64,000 bases of DNA, from the NCBI GenBank assembly GCA_036844945.1, contig DAIUEV010000001.1, positions 105,997-169,996 of the forward strand, written 5' to 3'. Numbering within the stretch: the stretch's first letter is position 1; each line of letters starts with the position of its first letter. This stretch comes from Palsa-461 sp036844945 (GTDB lineage: Bacteria; Actinomycetota; Acidimicrobiia; Acidimicrobiales; RAAP-2). The notes under the pieces are model-generated. The model was not told the origin of the DNA. It worked only from the letters and a program-made list of their open reading frames with translations, and made no database searches. The position numbers were made by a program, and so were the translations under genes. Below are positions 28,312-36,749 of the stretch, piece after piece.

Positions 28312-29718
28312 GTGGGCGGTGAGCACGTGGAGGCGGTGAGCGGAGCCTCCGCCGCCATCGTCGACCCGAGCACCGGCGATGCGTTCGCCCACGCGCCGGT
28401 TTCGGGGCCCGAAGACGTCGCGCGCGCCCTCGATTCGGCCCGCAACGCGTTCACCGGGTGGCGGCGTTCGACGCCGTCGGAACGGTCGCTCGCCCTCCTC
28501 AAGACCGCGGACGCGATCGAGGCGCGCGCGGAGGATCTCGTGCGCGCCGAATGCGAGAACACCGGGAAACCCTTCGGGCTCACGATGTCCGAGGAGATCC
28601 CCCCGATGGTCGACCAGATCCGATTCTTCGCCGGCGCCGCCCGCCTCCTCGAGGGCCGGGCCGCCGCCGAGTACATGGCCGGCCACACCTCCTACGTCCG
28701 GCGCGAGCCGGTCGGGGTATGCGCGGCGGTGACCCCGTGGAACTACCCGATGATGATGGCCGTCTGGAAGTGGGCACCGGCGCTCGCGGCGGGGAACACG
28801 ATGGTGCTCAAGCCGTCCGACACCACCCCGGTGAGCACCCTGCTCCTCGCCGAGATCCTGGCGGAACACTTCCCGCCCGGGGTGTTCAACGTCGTGTGTG
28901 GCGACCGGGACACCGGCCGGACGCTGGTCTCGCACCCCGTCCCGGCGATGGTCTCGATCACCGGGAGCGTCCGGGCGGGGATGGAGGTGGCCACCGCGGC
29001 CGCCTCCGACCTGAAGCGGGTCCATCTCGAGCTCGGCGGCAAGGCTCCGGTCATCGTCTTCGACGACGCCCCGGTCGAGCCGACCGCCGAGGGTATCGCC
29101 GGGGCGGCCTACTTCAACGCCGGTCAGGACTGCACCGCCGCGACGCGGGTGCTGGCGGGGCCAGCGGTCTACGGCGACCTGGTCGACGCCCTGGTCGCCC
29201 AGGCTTCCGGCACGACGGTCGGCCCCTACGGACAGGACGACGCCGACTACGGCCCCCTCAACAACGCGACCCAGCTGGACCGGGTGCGCGGGTTCCTCGA
29301 GCGGACCCCGGCGCATGCGTCCATCGCGGTCGGCGGCGAGCCGGTCGGCGAACGCGGGTACTGCTTCGCGCCGACGGTCGTGGCGGGGCTCCATCAGGAC
29401 GACGAGATGATCCAGCAGGAGATCTTCGGCCCGGTGATCACGGTGCAGCGTTTCGACGCCGAGGCCCAGGCGCTCGAGTGGGCGAACGGTGTCCAGTACG
29501 GGCTGGCCTCGAGCGTCTGGACGAGCGACCACGGCCGGGCCATGCGGATGGCGCGGGATCTCGACTTCGGGTGCGTGTGGATCAACACCCATATCCCGCT
29601 CGTCGCCGAGATGCCGCACGGGGGCTTCAAGCACTCGGGCTACGGCAAGGACCTCTCGGTCTACGGGCTTGAGGACTACACGCGGATCAAACACGTCATG
29701 AGCAACATCGAGGCCTGA
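28312..29718 (+). CDS. Aldehyde dehydrogenase, gamma-aminobutyraldehyde/betaine-aldehyde type
   Basis: 468 residues from GTG 28312. The codons just upstream read L-Q-E-L-R-N-F, matching how this subfamily normally begins, so a non-canonical CTG at 28291 may be the real start. Motifs are AVTPWNYPMMMAVWKWAPAL, GNTMVLKPSD, SITGSVRAG, LELGGKAPVIV (catalytic Glu) and FNAGQDCTAATR (catalytic Cys). It would oxidise the aminoaldehyde produced by the transaminase or oxidase to an amino acid such as GABA. It heads the plus-strand arm of the cluster. Confidence 0.92.
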   Translation: MGGEHVEAVSGASAAIVDPSTGDAFAHAPVSGPEDVARALDSARNAFTGWRRSTPSERSLALLKTADAIEARAEDLVRAECENTGKPFGLTMSEEIPPMVDQIRFFAGAARLLEGRAAAEYMAGHTSYVRREPVGVCAAVTPWNYPMMMAVWKWAPALAAGNTMVLKPSDTTPVSTLLLAEILAEHFPPGVFNVVCGDRDTGRTLVSHPVPAMVSITGSVRAGMEVATAAASDLKRVHLELGGKAPVIVFDDAPVEPTAEGIAGAAYFNAGQDCTAATRVLAGPAVYGDLVDALVAQASGTTVGPYGQDDADYGPLNNATQLDRVRGFLERTPAHASIAVGGEPVGERGYCFAPTVVAGLHQDDEMIQQEIFGPVITVQRFDAEAQALEWANGVQYGLASSVWTSDHGRAMRMARDLDFGCVWINTHIPLVAEMPHGGFKHSGYGKDLSVYGLEDYTRIKHVMSNIEA

Positions 29719-29763
29719 GGTCGGCACCGGCGTGGGCCACCGGGACAGACAGGGGAGGAGCAC

Positions 29764-31389
29764 GTGAGCGCGATCACGGGGGCGATCACGACCGAGGCGC
29801 AACTGGCCCGGCGTGCAGACAAGGGTCTGAAGGGCGAGGCACTCGGGCTGATCTCGAGCACGGTCGTCGGGGTCGCGTCCACCGCGCCGGCCTACAGCCT
29901 GGCGGCGACCCTCGGGTTCGTCGTGGTGCTCATCGGGGTGAAGGCGCCGATCGTCACCCTCGCCGCCTTCGTTCCCATGCTCCTCATCTCCTTCGCCTAC
30001 AAGGAGCTCAACCGGGACGACCCCGACTGCGGCACCATCTTCACCTGGGCCACCCGAGCCTTCCGCCCGAAGGCGGGGTGGATGGGTGGGTGGGGGATCG
30101 TTGCCGCCGACATCCTGGTGATGGCGAGCCTGGCCCAGATCGCCGGCCAGTACATCTTCTTGCTGTTCAACACCGGCTCAATCGGGAGCCACGCGGCCAG
30201 CGGGTGGGTGCTGCTCGTGGGGATCGCCTGGATCGTGGCGATGACGGCGATCTGCTACGTCGGGATCGAGATCTCGGCCAACTTCCAAAAGGCGCTGCTC
30301 GGCATCGAGATCGTGATGCTCGTCGTCCTCTCGGTCGTGGCGCTCGTGAAGGTGGGCAACGGGTCGGCGCCCCTCGGGCACCTGACGCCCAGTTGGTCCT
30401 GGTTCAACCCCGCCGGCACGTCCTTCAAGGACTTCGTCGACGGCCTGACCCTCATGCTGTTCATCTACTGGGGGTGGGACACCGCGGTGTCGGTCAACGA
30501 GGAGACCAAGGACAAGGAGACCACCCCCGGCCGGGCGGCCGTGATCTCCACGATGATCCTCCTGGCGGTGTACCTCCTGGTGATCCTCTCGTCGCAGTCC
30601 TACGCAGGGCTCGGCACGAAGGGCGTCGGGCTCGGCAACCCGGCCCACGTCGGCGATGTGCTGTCGGTGCTCGGCTCGTCGGTCTTCGGCACCTCGGGAT
30701 TCGGCAGCTTCCTCTCCCATCTGCTCCTGCTCATGGTGCTCTCGTCGGCGGCCGCCTCGACCCAGACCACGATCCTGCCAACCGCCCGGACCACCCTGTC
30801 GATGGCCGTGTACAAGGCCGTCCCGTCCGCGTTCGGCCGGATCCACCGCCGGTTCCTCACCCCGACCGTGTCGACGCTCACCATGGGTCTCGTGTCGATC
30901 GGCTTCTACGTGGCCATGAACTACGCGTCGCATGGCTCGGTGATCACCGACTCGGTGACGGCCCTCGGGGTGATGATCGCCTTCTACTACGGGCTCACCG
31001 GGCTCTCCTGCGCCTGGTACTACCGCAAGACCCTGACCAAACGGCCCAGGGACCTGGTGATGCAGGGGGTCCTGCCGCTCCTCGGCTGGGCGATCATGTG
31101 GGCGATCGGGGGCTACAGCCTCGACCAGGACTGGGGCACCGGGAGCAGCTACACCTCCTGGACCGTCCCGGGCATCCACTGGCACATCGGCGGGGCCTTC
31201 CTCCTCGCCGCCGGCTCCCTCCTCCTCGGGGTGGTGCTCATGTACGTCTACCGGGCCGTCGCCCCGCCCTTTTTCAAAGGTGAGATCCTGAACCGAGACA
31301 CCATGACGCTTGTCCCCGACGACGTCGGCACCCCGGTCGGCCTGTTCGGCATCGAGCCAGGCGACGCGTCCCCGCCCGCTCGGCAGTGA
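29764..31389 (+). CDS. APC-superfamily amino acid/polyamine permease
   Basis: 541 residues from GTG 29764, with a strong ribosome-binding site (GGGAGGAG) five bases upstream. About 12 hydrophobic helices are visible. Helix 1 carries the unwound APC motif LGLISSTVVGVASTAPAYSL. FIYWGWDTAVSVNEETKDKE and PARTTLSM-like turns follow (seen as LPTARTTLSMAVYKAVP). It is a cytoplasmic-membrane importer, and its position between the aldehyde dehydrogenase and ald genes suggests it imports the amine or amino acid degraded by this cluster. Confidence 0.92.
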   Translation: MSAITGAITTEAQLARRADKGLKGEALGLISSTVVGVASTAPAYSLAATLGFVVVLIGVKAPIVTLAAFVPMLLISFAYKELNRDDPDCGTIFTWATRAFRPKAGWMGGWGIVAADILVMASLAQIAGQYIFLLFNTGSIGSHAASGWVLLVGIAWIVAMTAICYVGIEISANFQKALLGIEIVMLVVLSVVALVKVGNGSAPLGHLTPSWSWFNPAGTSFKDFVDGLTLMLFIYWGWDTAVSVNEETKDKETTPGRAAVISTMILLAVYLLVILSSQSYAGLGTKGVGLGNPAHVGDVLSVLGSSVFGTSGFGSFLSHLLLLMVLSSAAASTQTTILPTARTTLSMAVYKAVPSAFGRIHRRFLTPTVSTLTMGLVSIGFYVAMNYASHGSVITDSVTALGVMIAFYYGLTGLSCAWYYRKTLTKRPRDLVMQGVLPLLGWAIMWAIGGYSLDQDWGTGSSYTSWTVPGIHWHIGGAFLLAAGSLLLGVVLMYVYRAVAPPFFKGEILNRDTMTLVPDDVGTPVGLFGIEPGDASPPARQ

Positions 31390-32504
31390 TCATCGGGGTC
31401 CCGAAGGAGCGCCTCGTCGACGAGGGCCGCGTCGCGATCACCCCTGCGGGCGTGCGCGAGCTCACCGGGTCGGGCCACCAGGTGGTGGTGGAGCAAGGGG
31501 CGGGGATCGGGTGCTCCATCCCCGACGAGGACTTCGTCCGGACCGGGGCGAAGATCCTGCCCGAGCCCGACGAGGTGTGGGCCTCGGCCGACCTCGTGCT
31601 CAAGGTGAAGCAGCCCATCGCCGAGGAGTATCCGCGTCTCTCGTTGCGCAAGGACCAGGTGCTCTTCACCTACCTGCACCTCGCGGCCGACCGGCCCTGC
31701 ACCGAGGCCCTTATGGCGGCGGGCAACACCGCCATCGCGTATGAGACCGTGCAGCTGCCCGACGGTTCCTTGCCGCTGCTCATCCCCATGAGCGAGGTCG
31801 CCGGGCGGATGGCTCCGATCGTGGGCGCGAACCACCTGATGCGGCCGGCCGGCGGGAGCGGCGTGCTCGTCTGCGGGGTGCCGGGCGTCCGCTCGGCCAA
31901 GGTGGTCATCCTCGGGGCCGGGATCGCCGGCATGGCGGCGGCGACGCTGGCCGTCGGCCTGCACTGCGATGTCTACGTGCTCGACCGCGACCTTTCGAAG
32001 CTGCGGGCCGTGGACCACCACTTCCGTGGCGCGCTGGAGACCATCGCGTCGAGCGCGCACGCGGTGGAGGAGACCTGCGTCGACGCCGACATCGTCATCG
32101 GAGCGGTGCTGGTCGTCGGGGCGAAGGCCCCGAAGCTGGTCTCAGACGAGCTGGTGGCCAGGATGAACCCCGGCTCGGTGCTGGTGGACATCTCGGTCGA
32201 CCAGGGCGGATGCTTCGAGTCGTCCCACCCGACCACCCACTCGCACCCCACCTTCCCGGTGCACGGCACGCTCTTCTACTGCGTCGCCAACATGCCCGGC
32301 GCCGTGCCCCACAGCTCGACCTACGCGCTCACCAACGCCACGCTGCCCTTCACCATGGAGGTGGCGGCGCACGGGTGGAAGGAGGCCGCCCGACGCGACC
32401 CCGCGCTGGCCAAGGGGGTCAACGTCGTCGGCGGCGAGGTGACCTACGCCCCGGTGGCCGAGGCGCACGGGATGGCCCGGAAGGACCTCGGCACGCTGCT
32501 CTGA
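31386..32504 (+). CDS. ald: Alanine dehydrogenase
   Basis: 372 residues from GTG 31386, overlapping the permease stop as GTGA. Diagnostic features are MIIGVPKERLVDEGRVAITP, VLKVKQPIAEEY, FTYLHLAADRPCTEAL, AYETVQ, PLLIPMSEVAGRMAP, the NAD fold VVILGAGIAGMAAATLA and DISVDQGGCFESSHPTTH. It converts L-alanine to pyruvate and ammonium with NAD. In this operon it would recycle alanine formed when the class III aminotransferase uses pyruvate as amino acceptor. Confidence 0.95.
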   Translation: MIIGVPKERLVDEGRVAITPAGVRELTGSGHQVVVEQGAGIGCSIPDEDFVRTGAKILPEPDEVWASADLVLKVKQPIAEEYPRLSLRKDQVLFTYLHLAADRPCTEALMAAGNTAIAYETVQLPDGSLPLLIPMSEVAGRMAPIVGANHLMRPAGGSGVLVCGVPGVRSAKVVILGAGIAGMAAATLAVGLHCDVYVLDRDLSKLRAVDHHFRGALETIASSAHAVEETCVDADIVIGAVLVVGAKAPKLVSDELVARMNPGSVLVDISVDQGGCFESSHPTTHSHPTFPVHGTLFYCVANMPGAVPHSSTYALTNATLPFTMEVAAHGWKEAARRDPALAKGVNVVGGEVTYAPVAEAHGMARKDLGTLL

Positions 32505-32509
32505 CCAGG

Positions 32510-32523
32510 CCGCCCACGGGCGG
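32510..32523. terminator. Bidirectional hairpin between ald and the hydrolase
   Basis: CCGCC-CACG-GGCGG forms a short GC hairpin in the 26-base gap between two convergent genes. There is no T-run. Its position is its main support. Confidence 0.35.
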
Positions 32524-32530
32524 GCGAGCG

Positions 32531-33337
32531 TCAGGGATTGTTGGTCGTGATGAAGGCGACCATCGCCTCGATGTACTCGGGTGGGATGAACCCGCGCATG
32601 ATGGCCGAGAGGTGCCCCTTGCCCGGGAGGACCACGTTCGTGAACTGCCGGGCCTCGCGCCAGAACCGGTGGGTCTTGGCGAGCGGCCGGTCGAACTCCC
32701 CGTTGATCGCGAGGATCGGGAATGCGAGGGCGGCGACGTCGATCGACGCGGAGAGGGCCCGCTGGCGGGCGACGAACTCGGTGCGGTCACCGAGCGGCGG
32801 GGTACGCGGAGCGCGCGCGGCGTTCCCGACCTCCTCGCCGGGCACCTCGGGGCGGTTGCGGAACTGCGCGGTCGCGGCCGCCTCGTCGGGGGCCGGCCCG
32901 TCCTTGTCCGGGGGGACCCGGTCGGCCCACTCCTCGGTCTCGGTGATCCCCGAGCCGCCGAAGCTGGCCGAGAGAAACCGTTCGGGGTGGGTGGCCAGGA
33001 TGCCGGCGGTCACGAAGCCCCCCATGGAGTACCCGCCGATGTGCGCCTTGGCGATCCCCTGCTGGTCCATGAACTCGACGACGTCGGCCGACATCTTCTG
33101 ACGGGCCCCGTCGGGGCCGGCTTCGCTCAGGCCATGGCCCCGCATGTCGATCCCGATGACCCGGTTCGTCGGGGCGAGGGCCGGCGCGATCCCGTTCACG
33201 AACCAGTTGCCGACCGCGCTCCCCCCGGCCCCGTGGATGAGGATGACCGGCGTCCCGCTGCCCATCTCCACCCAGTGCAGCTTCGTGCCGTCCTCGACCT
33301 CGAAGTAGTGCTCGGTCCACACCGCCGACCCAGGCAT
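32531..33337 (-). CDS. Alpha/beta hydrolase
   Basis: 268 residues from ATG 33337, with GGCGGAG immediately upstream; the frame is open to GTG 33409. Fold markers are VILIHGAGGSAVGNWF (oxyanion HG), VIGIDMRGHGLSEAG, the nucleophile elbow GGYSMGGFV, ILAINGEFDRPLAKT (Asp) and VLPGKGHLSAIM (His). It is a cytoplasmic esterase or hydrolase of unknown substrate. It is divergent from the second ArsR-SRPBCC module. Confidence 0.9.
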   Translation of the reverse strand: MPGSAVWTEHYFEVEDGTKLHWVEMGSGTPVILIHGAGGSAVGNWFVNGIAPALAPTNRVIGIDMRGHGLSEAGPDGARQKMSADVVEFMDQQGIAKAHIGGYSMGGFVTAGILATHPERFLSASFGGSGITETEEWADRVPPDKDGPAPDEAAATAQFRNRPEVPGEEVGNAARAPRTPPLGDRTEFVARQRALSASIDVAALAFPILAINGEFDRPLAKTHRFWREARQFTNVVLPGKGHLSAIMRGFIPPEYIEAMVAFITTNNP

Positions 33338-33435
33338 CTCCGCCCCCGTTCCCGGCCGCCCGGGCGGCCGACCAGGGCGACTGTAGGCGGGTCGTGAAAT
33401 CGTTGCCACCGCGCCTGCGTCCGGTCGGTCGCAGG

Positions 33436-33473
33436 TTGACCTCGACGATAGTTCGTGTACACTTACCGTAAGT
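33436..33473 (+). promoter_or_regulatory. Promoter and operator of the second ArsR-SRPBCC module
   Basis: TTGACC (33436-33441) and TACACT (33458-33463) are spaced by 16 bases, with eight bases from the -10 to GTG 33472, so the mRNA is probably leaderless. Two perfect dyads overlap it: GTGTACAC at 33455-33462 across the -10, and ACTTAC-C-GTAAGT at 33461-33473 reaching into the start codon. One or both are likely ArsR sites. Confidence 0.65.
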
Positions 33474-33789
33474 GGTAGCTAACTATCCTGAAGTCCTGGT
33501 CGCCCTGGCCGACCCGACGAGGCGCACGATCTTCGAGCGCGTCGCCGAGCGGCCCTCGGCGGTGGGGGAGCTGGCCCTGACCCTCCCGGTCTCACGGCCG
33601 GCCGTCTCACAGCACCTGCGGGTGCTGAAGGACGCGGGACTGGTCGTCGACGAGCGGGACGGGAACCGACGGATCTACCACCTCGACACCGGGGGGGTCG
33701 AGGCGTTGCGCGCCTACCTCGACCGGTTCTGGAACCTGGCGCTCCACCGCTTCAAGGAGGCGGCCGAGCGCCCCATGAACGGAGGCTGA
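33472..33789 (+). CDS. ArsR-family transcriptional regulator
   Basis: 105 residues from GTG. The winged helix reads ALADPTRRTIFERVAERP, LPVSRPAVSQHLRVLKDAGLV and NRRIYHLDTGGVEALRAYL. It has no Cys metal-sensing motif. The start is set by the leaderless promoter. It ends one base before the SRPBCC gene. It resembles, but is not identical to, the ArsR gene at 20273. Confidence 0.93.
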   Translation: MVANYPEVLVALADPTRRTIFERVAERPSAVGELALTLPVSRPAVSQHLRVLKDAGLVVDERDGNRRIYHLDTGGVEALRAYLDRFWNLALHRFKEAAERPMNGG

Positions 33790-33790
33790 G

Positions 33791-34264
33791 ATGGAGTCCC
33801 CAACGTCGGTCGGCACGTCGGTGGTGGTGGAGGCCCCCATCGATCACGCCTTCAAGGTGTTCACCGAGGAGATCGGCGAGTGGTGGCCGCCCGAGCACCA
33901 CATCTTGGAGGCCGAGCTCGACGAGATGGTGTTCGAGCCCCGGGTGGGCGGATCGATCTGCGACCGGGGCACCGACGGCAGCGAGTGCCGATGGGCCCGG
34001 GTGCTCGTCTACGAACCGCCGAACCGGGTGGTGTTCTCCTGGGACATCTCGACCGCCTGGAAGCTCGAGCCGGACCCGGCCAGGGCGAGCGAGGTCGAGG
34101 TGCGGTTCGTCTCCGAGGCCCCGGGTCGGACGAGGGTCGAGCTCGAGCACCGGCACATCGATCGCCACGGCGAGGGATGGGAGGCGATGCGCGACGGCGT
34201 CGGCCACGAGGACGGCTGGGGCCTGATCCTGCGCGGCTTCGCGACGTTCGCCGCGACCGCCTGA
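33791..34264 (+). CDS. SRPBCC-domain protein
   Basis: 157 residues from ATG 33791. The START-like fold shows TSVVVEAPIDHAFKVFTEEIGEWWPPEHH, VFEPRVGGSICDRG, VLVYEPPNRVVFSWDI and RVELEHRHIDRHGEGWEAM. It is a small-molecule-binding domain controlled with the upstream ArsR; the ligand is unknown. Confidence 0.9.
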   Translation: MESPTSVGTSVVVEAPIDHAFKVFTEEIGEWWPPEHHILEAELDEMVFEPRVGGSICDRGTDGSECRWARVLVYEPPNRVVFSWDISTAWKLEPDPARASEVEVRFVSEAPGRTRVELEHRHIDRHGEGWEAMRDGVGHEDGWGLILRGFATFAATA

Positions 34265-34341
34265 GTCGTCCCGTTCCCAGCGCGGCCGAGGGGCGGTAGA
34301 CAGGGGGGCGTGCTCGTTCGCCGCGGGTTGAGGGCCGGCGG

Positions 34342-35037
34342 ATGACGCCGTCGTCGCCGGTCGGCCGGCGCGCCACGGTCGCGCTGCTCCTCACGCTGAC
34401 CGGGGTCACCGGCCTGGTCGACGCGGTCAGCTACCTGCGGCTCGGCCGGGTGTTCGTGGCCAACATGACGGGGAACGTCGTCTTCCTCGGCTTCAGCGTG
34501 GCGCCCCACTCCGGCCTCTCGCCGGCCGCGTCGGCCGTCGCGCTCGGCGGGTTCGTCGTCGGCGCCGTGCTCGGGGGCCGGCTCGCCACGGTCCTTTCGA
34601 CCGTCGGTCGGCGGTGGCTGGTGGTCGCATTCGTGCTCGAGGCGACCATGGTCGGGGTCATGGCCGTGCTCACCGGGCTCGGGATCGCGGCCTACCACGG
34701 CGACGCTCGGTTCTCGACGATCGCCGTGCTCTCGGGCGCGCTCGGCATCCAGAACAGCACCGTGCGGCGGCTGAGCGCCCCGGACCTCACGACGACCGTG
34801 CTCACGCTGACTCTCACCGGCCTCGCCGCCGACAGCTTCCTGGCCGGCGGACCCGGGGCGAAGCCGCACCGTCGCGTGGGCTCGGTCGTCATCATGTTCG
34901 CCGGCGCCGCCGCCGGCGCCGGTCTTCTCCAGATCTCGGTGACCCCGGTCGTGGCGATCGCGGCCGCCGCGATCGGGTTCGTGGCGATCGGCTTCGCACT
35001 GGGGCCGTCCGGGGGCCGAACCGAGGGGGGCGCCTGA
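34342..35037 (+). CDS. DUF1275/YoaK-family membrane protein
   Basis: 231 residues from ATG 34342. Family motifs are TGLVDAVSYLRLGRVFVANMTGN and LGIQNSTVRRLSAPDLTTTV. Five or six hydrophobic helices cover most of the chain. DUF1275 proteins are integral inner-membrane proteins of uncertain function. The stop is one base from the next start, so it is co-transcribed with the phosphatase. Confidence 0.9.
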   Translation: MTPSSPVGRRATVALLLTLTGVTGLVDAVSYLRLGRVFVANMTGNVVFLGFSVAPHSGLSPAASAVALGGFVVGAVLGGRLATVLSTVGRRWLVVAFVLEATMVGVMAVLTGLGIAAYHGDARFSTIAVLSGALGIQNSTVRRLSAPDLTTTVLTLTLTGLAADSFLAGGPGAKPHRRVGSVVIMFAGAAAGAGLLQISVTPVVAIAAAAIGFVAIGFALGPSGGRTEGGA

Positions 35038-35038
35038 G

Positions 35039-35635
35039 GTGGCCCCGGTCGTCTGGCTGGTGCGGCACGGGCAGAGCGTCTGGAACGCCGAGGGCCGGGT
35101 GCAGGGCCAGAGCGACGCGCCGGGACTGACCGCCCAAGGGGAGGCCGAGGCCCGCCTCGTCGCGCGGCGCCTCGCCGCGACCCGAGCGGGGGCGGTGGTG
35201 TCGAGCGACGCGCTCCGGGCCGTGGAGACGGCCGGGCCGATCGCGCTGGCACTCGGCGTGCCGCTTCGGACCGACGGCCGGCTGCGGGAGCGCTGTCTGG
35301 GGGTGCTCGAGGAGGGCCCGATCTCGGCCCTCGTGCCGTCGTTCACCGGTTTCGACGCCGGCCAGGTCGTCGACGCCGACGCGCACCCCGAGGGTGGGGA
35401 GTCGCTGCGCGAGCTCTACGAGCGCGTCGGCGGGTGTCTCGCGAGCCTCGGCGCGGACCCGCCGGCGCCGGTCTTCGTGGCGGTCACCCACGGGGGGTTC
35501 CTGCGGGTCGCGTGGGCGTGGCTGGCCGGACAAGGACTGGGCTCGATCCGATCACCACGCACCCCCAACACGGTGGTGTGGCGGGCCGACCTCGGGACGA
35601 GAGAGATCGACGGGGAACCCGAGCTCCCGGTGTGA
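35039..35635 (+). CDS. Histidine phosphatase family protein (phosphoglycerate-mutase-like)
   Basis: 198 residues from GTG 35039. WLVRHGQSVWNAEGRVQG carries the RHG motif with the phosphorylated His. LTAQGEAEARLVARRL, VVSSDALRAVETA and FVAVTHGGFLRVA (second catalytic His) follow. Such enzymes dephosphorylate sugar phosphates or small metabolites. The region around LRERCLGVLEEGP holds the usual acid/base Glu. Confidence 0.9.
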   Translation: MAPVVWLVRHGQSVWNAEGRVQGQSDAPGLTAQGEAEARLVARRLAATRAGAVVSSDALRAVETAGPIALALGVPLRTDGRLRERCLGVLEEGPISALVPSFTGFDAGQVVDADAHPEGGESLRELYERVGGCLASLGADPPAPVFVAVTHGGFLRVAWAWLAGQGLGSIRSPRTPNTVVWRADLGTREIDGEPELPV

Positions 35636-35642
35636 CGGCCGG

Positions 35643-36119
35643 TCAGCCGGCCGGGGCGGCCCCCCGCTCGACGAGGCCCTTCAGTCGGCCGAGGTCGGCC
35701 GCCAGGTCCTTCGACCGGTCGAGGTGTTGGGGCATGAACAGCCCGATGCCGATCTCCATCGCCTTGGGCAGCCTCACCACGTGGAACGACTCGGTGACGG
35801 TCGTCTTCCCGTCCTCCTCGGTCAGGCGCAGGGTCCACTCGACCGAGTCGGGGTAGACGCCGGCCGGCATCGTCCGCCAGACGAGCTCATTCGGCGGGTC
35901 GGACCGGAAGATCTGGTTGAGTCGGCTCCAGCGGGCCACCCCTCGGCGGTTCCGGCCCCGGAACTGGGCGCCGACCACGGCGGCGTTGGCGCCACCGACC
36001 CAGTCGCACCCGCGGCACTCCCCACTCCACTCGCCGACCCGCGTCACGTCGGACACCACCGCCCAGACGGCCCGGGCCGGTGCCTCGATGGTGACGGTCG
36101 CCTCACAGTCATGCCGCAC
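35643..36119 (-). CDS. SRPBCC (polyketide cyclase/dehydrase-like) protein
   Basis: 158 residues from GTG 36119, chosen because GGAGGG lies four bases upstream; ATG 36164 is an alternative. The fold reads CEATVTIEAPARAVWAVVSD, VGEWSGECRGCDWVGGA, GAQFRGRNRRGVARWSR and TVTESFHVVRLPKAMEIGI. It resembles the actinobacterial SRPBCC lipid-binding group. It is convergent with the histidine phosphatase and divergent from the Fur gene. Confidence 0.83.
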   Translation of the reverse strand: MRHDCEATVTIEAPARAVWAVVSDVTRVGEWSGECRGCDWVGGANAAVVGAQFRGRNRRGVARWSRLNQIFRSDPPNELVWRTMPAGVYPDSVEWTLRLTEEDGKTTVTESFHVVRLPKAMEIGIGLFMPQHLDRSKDLAADLGRLKGLVERGAAPAG

Positions 36120-36240
36120 GGTGCCCTCCAACAGGGCGGCACTCCGAGCCGCCCGAGCCACCATGATCTTCGATGCAAGCAGCTCGGACCACTCACCTCG
36201 ATCGCCCGACGAGAGGTCCGCCACTCGAGCGGGCCGGCCG

Positions 36241-36246
36241 TATCCT
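36241..36246 (+). promoter_or_regulatory. Putative -10 (TATCCT) of the Fur-family gene
   Basis: TATCCT fits TANNNT and ends six bases before ATG 36253, again predicting a leaderless mRNA. No good -35 and no obvious Fur box are seen. Confidence 0.42.
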
Positions 36247-36252
36247 TTGCCC

Positions 36253-36741
36253 ATGAGCAAGCCGGTCTCCGTCCGCAGCGGAGGCGAGGTGACGTTCTCC
36301 TCGGTGGACGACGTGCTCGCGCTGGTGCGGGCGAGGGGTGGACGGGCCACCTCGTCGCGCCGGATCCTCCTCGAGGTGCTCTTCGAGGCCGGCGACCACC
36401 TGAGCGCCGAGGAGCTGGCCACCGCGGTGCAGGTACGGGCGCCCGACGTCCACCTGTCCACCATCTATCGCAACGTGGAGGACCTCCAGCGCCTCGGCGT
36501 CGTCGTGCACTCGCACCTCGGGCACGGCCCGGCCACGTACCAGCTGGCCTCGCTCGCCCACGGCCACTTCATCTGCGAGGACTGCGGCCGCATGATCGAG
36601 GCCTCCGACGATCTGTTCTCGGGGCTCGCCCGGGCGGCCAAGAGAAAGCTCGGGTTCTCGATCGACCCCCACCACTTCGCCATCCTCGGCCGCTGCGCCG
36701 ACTGTGAGGCGGCGCGGGCTCCGGTCGACGCGACCCCGTAG
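36253..36741 (+). CDS. Fur-family metal-responsive regulator
   Basis: 162 residues from ATG 36253. The winged helix contains GRATSSRRILLEVLFEAGDHLSAEEL and HLSTIYRNVEDLQRLGVVV. The dimerisation domain has the metal ligands in HGHFICEDCGRMIEA and the second Cys pair in GRCADCEAA, forming the structural zinc site. Whether the sensed metal is Fe, Zn or peroxide-linked cannot be told. The CoA-transferase gene starts eight bases after it. Confidence 0.92.
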   Translation: MSKPVSVRSGGEVTFSSVDDVLALVRARGGRATSSRRILLEVLFEAGDHLSAEELATAVQVRAPDVHLSTIYRNVEDLQRLGVVVHSHLGHGPATYQLASLAHGHFICEDCGRMIEASDDLFSGLARAAKRKLGFSIDPHHFAILGRCADCEAARAPVDATP

Positions 36742-36749
36742 TCGGAACC

